Origin: Panax quinquefolius
Taxonomy: Eukaryota > Streptophyta > Magnoliopsida > Apiales > Araliaceae
Direction: 5' to 3'
Assembly (NCBI GenBank): GCA_020205615.1
Contig: CM035171.1
Span: 23,563,741 to 23,627,740 of the forward strand
Length of the DNA stretch: 64,000 bases
A program made the position numbers and the translations under genes. Shown one piece after another: positions 58,883-64,000 of the stretch (its first letter is position 1; every line of letters starts with the position of its first letter). Below the pieces are notes generated by a model that was not told where the DNA came from, did no database searches, and worked only from the letters and a program-made list of their open reading frames with translations.

Positions 58883-59060
58883 GCAAGAATATATCTTCAA
58901 AACAAAGGTTAATTGACATATCACATTTTGTCAACTTATCAAGTAAACAATTTCAGCTTAGGTAAGTCACACACTAGCGAAGTATATTACTCGTCTCTCC
59001 CCTCCTAGTTATAGACTCATATCTCCACCAGCAACCATATCCCTAAGCTTTGATACCAAC
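58883..59060 (-). other. Leader and PBS of element E
   Basis: The PBS on the minus strand at 59060-59047 reads GTTGGTATCAAAGC, the same G-to-A variant as element A. It is followed by the AGGGATATGGTT and GGAGGGGAGAGACGAG blocks of the group. Confidence 0.85.
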
Positions 59061-61719
59061 TGTGATGCTCCCAAAATAGGTATATATCACCCATCTTGAG
59101 TCGCCAAATACATGGTACAAAATTCAAATACAACTTAATTATACAACAGTCGTGTAAAATACGACATAACATAATCTAAGAGTTTTAATAAGAATATTAT
59201 CATCTAGACAATATCCACACTCAATGGAGTCCTCATTAAATTTATTGTCACACTATTTTATAGAATAGTGAGGACTACTAAAACAACCATCTGGACCGTC
59301 AATCCACTCCCCGACCAGTCCCAGCTATATTCTCATTTCCTGAAGAGAACAGTGAAAGAAAGGGTGAGCTCAACTAGCCCAGTAAGAAATATTATGACTA
59401 AGATAATGCAGAATAAATTATCCTTAGCCTTCAACAGTAAAACAACTGATAGAATATAATAGACAACAAGTTTTATATTAACAACTACAGTGGAATAAGC
59501 AATCTATTAGAAGAGTCAAGTAGAGCATAAAATCTACTATCTTCTATGATTTAAAAAGTTTTTCATCAACTTTATCGCTGAGACTCAGCTTAATAAATAA
59601 AATCGAATCATCCCTGTATCACGACCAAGGATATTCATGTAATCATCAATGGTCATGATTATACCGAATAATCCCTGCTCATAATCATACGAACAACTGT
59701 CCATCAATGAACTACATGCCAATGAGGACTTTCACCACATCATTCGTCATATTACGGTCATGATTATGCCGAATAATCTCTGGTTATAATCATACCAAGT
59801 CCATCTATGCACGTAAGCCAAAGATGACTTTCATCACAATATAAGCATGAGGATGATGACAATGACATAATAATTCAATAAAACAAGTTCAAGGATAAAT
59901 TTTAAAGATTTATAATTTAATTTATCTAGAAATCAATAACATCCTAATTGTCAACATGATACTACTTTGTAGAGTAAAATTCAAGAATAATATTCATGTA
60001 CCAAAAATAATTTGGACAGAAAAGGAATATATTTTCTGGGTGAATAGTACCCCGTGAATTAACTTCGGGAATAGTACCCTGTGAATAGTACCCCAAAAAG
60101 AAAAGTGTCTCAAATACCCGAGTGAATGATACTAAAGTGAATAGTAATCAGATGAATAATAACCTGTTAATAGTAACTCGTAAAAAAATACCAAAGAAAA
60201 TGATATTTCATGACGAGTACAAAAGAAATGATATCTCAGATGAGTATAATAGAATATACGAAACTGCAAATGGATTTTCACCCGCCATGCGGTAATCCAT
60301 GTAGACAGATCATTTCCATAATTTAATAAAGAATGAATACGAAGGATCATTCACCATGCATGCAGTAATCACACATAGGCGAGTTATTCCAGCGAGAATA
60401 ATAAAGAATGGAATAACGGAAGAATTCACTAGGCATGCGATAGATCGCATGCAGATAGGTTATTCAATAGAATAATAAATAATGGAACGAAGTAAATGCA
60501 TGTAATACGCATGAGACGTGATATTCAACGAGAATAATAAAGAATGGAACTAGGTCATGCGTAATCCGCACAGATAGGATATTCCAACAGAATAATAAAG
60601 AATGGAATAACAACAGAATTCATCAGGCATGTGATAGACCGCACAGACAAGTTATTCCAACAGAATAATAAGGAATGAAATAATAGAAGAATTTCACCAT
60701 GTATGTGGTACTTTGCATAGACAGGTTATTCCAACATAATAATAAAGATTGGAATAAAAACCCTTACGAGTATTGAAAGGAAATAACTCTCTTCATGAAT
60801 ACGAATGAATAATACCCCTTACCTTAGAAGAAAACTGGATACTGGGATAGTGAGGTAACAGACTTCTCTTCTTCTTTCTCTCTATAATAATTGCTCTATA
60901 GCTTTAGTGAATTGGTGAAAAATAATGAAGGAATGAGCTTCTATTTATAGGAAAATATAGTTTTGATAATTGCACGTTTTGGGGCTCGAAATATTATAGT
61001 ATAATACCTTCCTCTTTTTATTCATTTTTCATTTAGTCCTGCAAGTATTATCAAACTTGCAACACCTCCCCTAATAGTAAATCATGTGACTCAATAGTAA
61101 ATCATGTGACTCAATAGTTCTAAACATGTGAAAAAATAATTACAGTATAGTACCTTCATCTATACCTCCATTTTTAATTTAGTCATGCAAGTATTATCAA
61201 TCTTGCACCAACTCCTCTAATAGTAAATCATGTGAATCAATAGTACACACATGTGAACACATAGTTATAAGCATGTGAATTAATAACAATTAATTGCTCA
61301 TTTATCCGATTAATTACCCGATTGGTCAGTATAACTTCCTGACATCAATTATTATCGAAATAAATGTCAATTTCCACTAACACTAATAATCCCAACACAA
61401 TGGAACTATCAATTTCATCTTTAATCAACACGAACTTATTCATCATTAATATTATAACTCACAATATTTAACAACCAGGTCGTTCCCAAGAAAGAGGGGG
61501 CTTTTCGATAAGGATTTCTCCCTATTAACGCGCAATTAGTTGACCAAACCTCTCCTTGACAGAACTTCTAGACATTGTCAATATTGCAAATAATAATATG
61601 AATAACTTTGTCGTCTCAATTATTGATTTAATAATATAACATATTGTACAGATAATACTGTGACAATAATTGAATCAATAATATGAGAGATATGATGCAG
61701 CAATTACTGTAGCAATAAT
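59061..61719 (-). repeat. 5' LTR of element E, truncated
   Basis: Matches the 3' LTR from its first base to AGCAATAAT at 61719; the last ~395 bp (U3 start) are missing and replaced by sequence of another LTR. It contains the TATA complement CTATTTATAG at 60941-60950, TATTCAC-type repeats (60035-60185) and the ~60-bp arm repeats (60290-60760). Confidence 0.9.
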
Positions 61720-63424
61720 GAGGACTACTAATGTTATCCTCTGGACCATCACTCTATTCCCTGACTCGTCCCAGCTATATTCTCATTTCCTATAAAGAAC
61801 AGTAAAAGAAAGGGTGAGCTCAACTAGCCCAGTAAGAAATATTATGACTAAGATAATGCAGAATAAATTATCATTAGCCTTCAACAATGTTAAACTGATA
61901 AAATACAACAAACATCAAGTTTAACTACAGCGGAACAAGCAATCCATTAAAAGAGTCAAGTAGAGAATAAAATCTACTATCTTTTATGATTTAAAAGGTT
62001 TTTCATCACTTTTATCATTTGGGACTCGATTTTAATAAATAATCCATATCATCCTGCTTTACTGACAAGGATATTCATTAGTATCACGACCACAAATTAT
62101 CCATGCACTACGGGCCAAGGATATTCGTGTATTCATCAATGGTCATGATCAAGCCAACAACTATCCATCAATGCACTATGGGCCAATGAGAACTTTTACC
62201 ACATCATTTGTAACATTACGATCATGATTACACCGAATAATCCCTGATCATAATCATACCAAGTCCATCTATGCACTATAGGCCACAAATGACTTTCAAA
62301 CAAATATAAAGATGAGGATGATGACAATGATATAAGAATTCAATAAAACAAGTTCAAGAATTAATTTATTCAGGAACTAATAACGTCCAAATTGTCAACA
62401 TGATACTTCTTTGTAGAGTAAAATTCAAGAATGCTCGGAAGAATATTTCCATGAAAGATCTTTGGATGAAGTGCAAATATCAAGGATATTCCACTAATTT
62501 CATGGAGTATAGAAGTCAAAACTTTAACCAACTGAGTATAATAAAGAATGGAATAACAAAAGAAATCACCATGCATGTGGTACTTCACATAGACAGGTTA
62601 TTCTAATAGAATAATAAATAACGGAACCAGGTCAGGCAAAATTCGCACCGACAGAATGTTCCAACAGAATAATAAAGAATGGAATAACAACAGAAATCAC
62701 CATGCATGTGGTACTTCGCATAGATAGGTTATTCCAAAAGAATACTATATAACGGAACCAGGTCAAGCGAAATTCGCACCGATAAGATGTTCCAACAGAA
62801 TAATAAAGACGGAACCAGTCCGCAAGAAAGCGCATAAATAGGATATTCAACGAGAATAATAAAAAGCGGAACCAGTGCGGCGTAAAACGCATGACGAGGA
62901 TATTCCAACGAGAATAATAAAAATGGAATAATGAAGAATTTCACCAAGTATAGGGTAGTCCGCATATCTGAGTTATTCAATGAGAATAATAAAGAATGGA
63001 ATAATGAAGTTCTCTTCATGAATACAAAAGAAATAATACCCTTACCTTAAGAAGAAGAGTCTTTGGATGTAGGAGTAGTGAAGTAGTAGAATATTTTTCT
63101 TCTTTCTCTCTATAATTTCTCTCTCTAGAGTTTCAGTGAATTCGTAAGAAATAATTAAGAAATGAGCTTCTATTTATAGAAGAATGGGTACATAGTAACT
63201 AATTCATGAAACGGTCCAGATTGATTTACTTTAATCTGATGGTCCATATTTAAAGCAAAATCTTTTAAATAAAATATAATATATTCTATTTATAATCTAA
63301 TAAAACGAATAACTTTATAAAAAGATTTTACTATGCAAACACTATGTAGGCACTATGCAAACACTATGCATAATAAAATATAATATATTCTAATTATTGT
63401 CTAATAAAACAGATAACTTTATAA
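61720..63424 (-). repeat. LTR fragment of the solo-LTR family
   Basis: Minus-orientation LTR piece starting at GAGGACTACTAATGTTATCC, equal to about 35729 in the solo LTR, and ending near ATAACTTTATA (63424), equal to about 37438 there. Both ends are internal: about 205 bp of U5 and 520 bp of U3 are missing. It has stem-loop units (62095-62285), ~60-bp arm repeats (62510-63010), the TATA complement near 63172-63181 and the CACTATGCAAA repeat (63327-63370). Confidence 0.88.
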
Positions 63425-63851
63425 ACTTGACCTGGAGACTTAGCTTAATGAACTTGACCTAGTTATTGTCGCCAATAGATATATTATGATTTAGTTAGTT
63501 AGGAATGTGCATTTGACCTTCGACAGAAGCTTTTGCGTGTTTATTGTTCTCGGTCGACCATTCCTTGATTCGTTTGCAATCCGGAGAGTTAGGAGATTAG
63601 GTGATGCATTAGGGGAATTGTAATCCTATCTTGAATTCCTAACACAACTATTTCTCTTGATTTTTATCGTCTTACTGAAATAGCTTAACCAACCATTTGT
63701 TTTCACTTGTTTAAATAAGATTAGTAGCGTCTTTGCATTAGTAATTATTTTCTGTTAAGACTTCATCCTTGTGGGTTCGACACTCTACTTATATATATTA
63801 CTTATGGGCCGCGTATGCTTGCGCATGATTTGGCAATAGCTAAATCGACCA
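63425..63851 (+). repeat. Athila-type LTR, 3' part
   Basis: U5-side portion ending near ATCGACCAA. A TG start is not visible, so the piece is truncated on the left. The exact right border is uncertain by a few bases. Confidence 0.7.
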
Positions 63852-63860
63852 ATAAGTTTT

Positions 63861-63878
63861 TGGCGCCGTTACCAAGGA
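63861..63878 (+). promoter_or_regulatory. PBS of the Athila-type element, tRNA-Asp type
   Basis: TGGCGCCGTTACCAAGGA; the expected complement of the plant tRNA-Asp 3' end is TGGCGCCGTTGCCGGGGA, three mismatches. Confidence 0.85.
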
Positions 63879-63980
63879 CTTAGAATTAATTGTTTTTCAA
63901 TATTAAAACTAAGTCATTACTATCTTACTTTAAACTGATTTTTCTATTTAATTTCTCTTTTCAGGTAGTCTTCATTTTTT

Positions 63981-64000
63981 ATGCCACCTCGGAAGGGATG
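63981..64000 (+). CDS. gag: Start of the Athila-type gag (partial)
   Basis: First ATG after the PBS, reading MPPRKG before the window ends. Position and basic start fit a gag start, but six residues cannot confirm it. Confidence 0.4.

Larger units (their letters stand above)
55680..61719 (-). mobile_element. Element E: internally deleted gypsy derivative (non-autonomous, LARD-like)
   Basis: Minus-strand element: 3' LTR 55680-58726, PPT, internal remnant of 334 bp, PBS, 5' LTR from 59061, truncated at about 61719. The two LTRs are very similar, so insertion is recent relative to B. The internal region keeps only the leader, the first codons of gag and the last part of pol. It can encode no enzyme and would depend on proteins from related elements. 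The right TSD is lost with the end of the 5' LTR. Confidence 0.9.
63425..64000 (+). mobile_element. Athila-type gypsy element, 5' end only
   Basis: Plus-strand element entering from the right. 63425 to about 63851 is the end of an LTR with the plant Athila-type signature CTTGTGGGTTCGACACTCTA. It is followed by the PBS and a leader to the first gag ATG. The left part of the LTR is missing or too diverged at the junction with the preceding LTR fragment. Confidence 0.8.

Noticed and set aside
61720..63424. This LTR piece as the remainder of element D's 3' LTR beyond element E
   Set aside because: It is in minus orientation and belongs to the solo-LTR subfamily, whereas D's LTR is in plus orientation.

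Overview
This window is intergenic, repeat-rich nuclear DNA from a flowering plant, most likely a dicot; I cannot name the species. It is AT-rich, with long TA and TTA microsatellites. Nearly every base can be assigned to LTR retrotransposons of lineages known only from plants: Tekay/Del-like chromoviruses, a Tat/Ogre-type element, an Athila-type element and a Ty1/copia element. I found no intact host gene. The only host-like coding remnant is a fragment of a RING-CH (RINGv) zinc-finger protein at 18311-18691.

Layout. (1) 1-14435: minus-strand Tat/Ogre-type element, with gag at 1-1302, a tRNA-Arg-type PBS and a long 5' LTR. Inside that LTR sits element A (3317-12942, plus strand), a complete Tekay-like gypsy element with TSD TTTGT. 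The Tat element itself appears to sit in an older minus-strand LTR (14436-17095), so this is a three-level nest. (2) 17096-18933: degraded host DNA with the end of a DNA transposon and the RINGv fragment. (3) 18934-27916: degenerate Ty1/copia element, TSD TAATG. (4) 28071-50705: minus-strand Tekay-like element B. Its 5' LTR is split twice, by a solo LTR (35522-37960, TSD ATTAT) and by complete element C (39013-49449, plus strand, TSD TAAAT). (5) 50706-55679: plus-strand element D, missing its 5' LTR and cut at the 3' LTR by element E. (6) 55680-61719: minus-strand element E, two long LTRs around an internal region of only 334 bp, followed by a minus-strand LTR fragment (61720-63424). (7) 63425-64000: end of an Athila-type LTR, its tRNA-Asp-type PBS and the first codons of gag.

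A, B, C and D each carry one gag-pol frame: gag with two CCHC knuckles, protease, reverse transcriptase, RNase H, integrase and a chromodomain-like tail. All are broken by stops and frameshifts. Several stops in A and D look like C-to-T or G-to-A changes. Many defects in C and E fall at CAG/CTG trinucleotides and look more like consensus errors than mutations. E has lost all enzymes but keeps LTRs, PBS and PPT, so it could only have moved with proteins supplied by relatives.

The LTRs (2.3-3.0 kb) are the most interesting part. Downstream of the TATA box they carry arrays of repeated stem-loops: one with a near-constant loop GCCYGTAGTG and arms that differ between families but stay complementary, and another with GTTATTCCA/TGGAATAAC arms. 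There is also a variable-number array of ACTATTCAC units, and a small U5 hairpin just before the primer-binding site.
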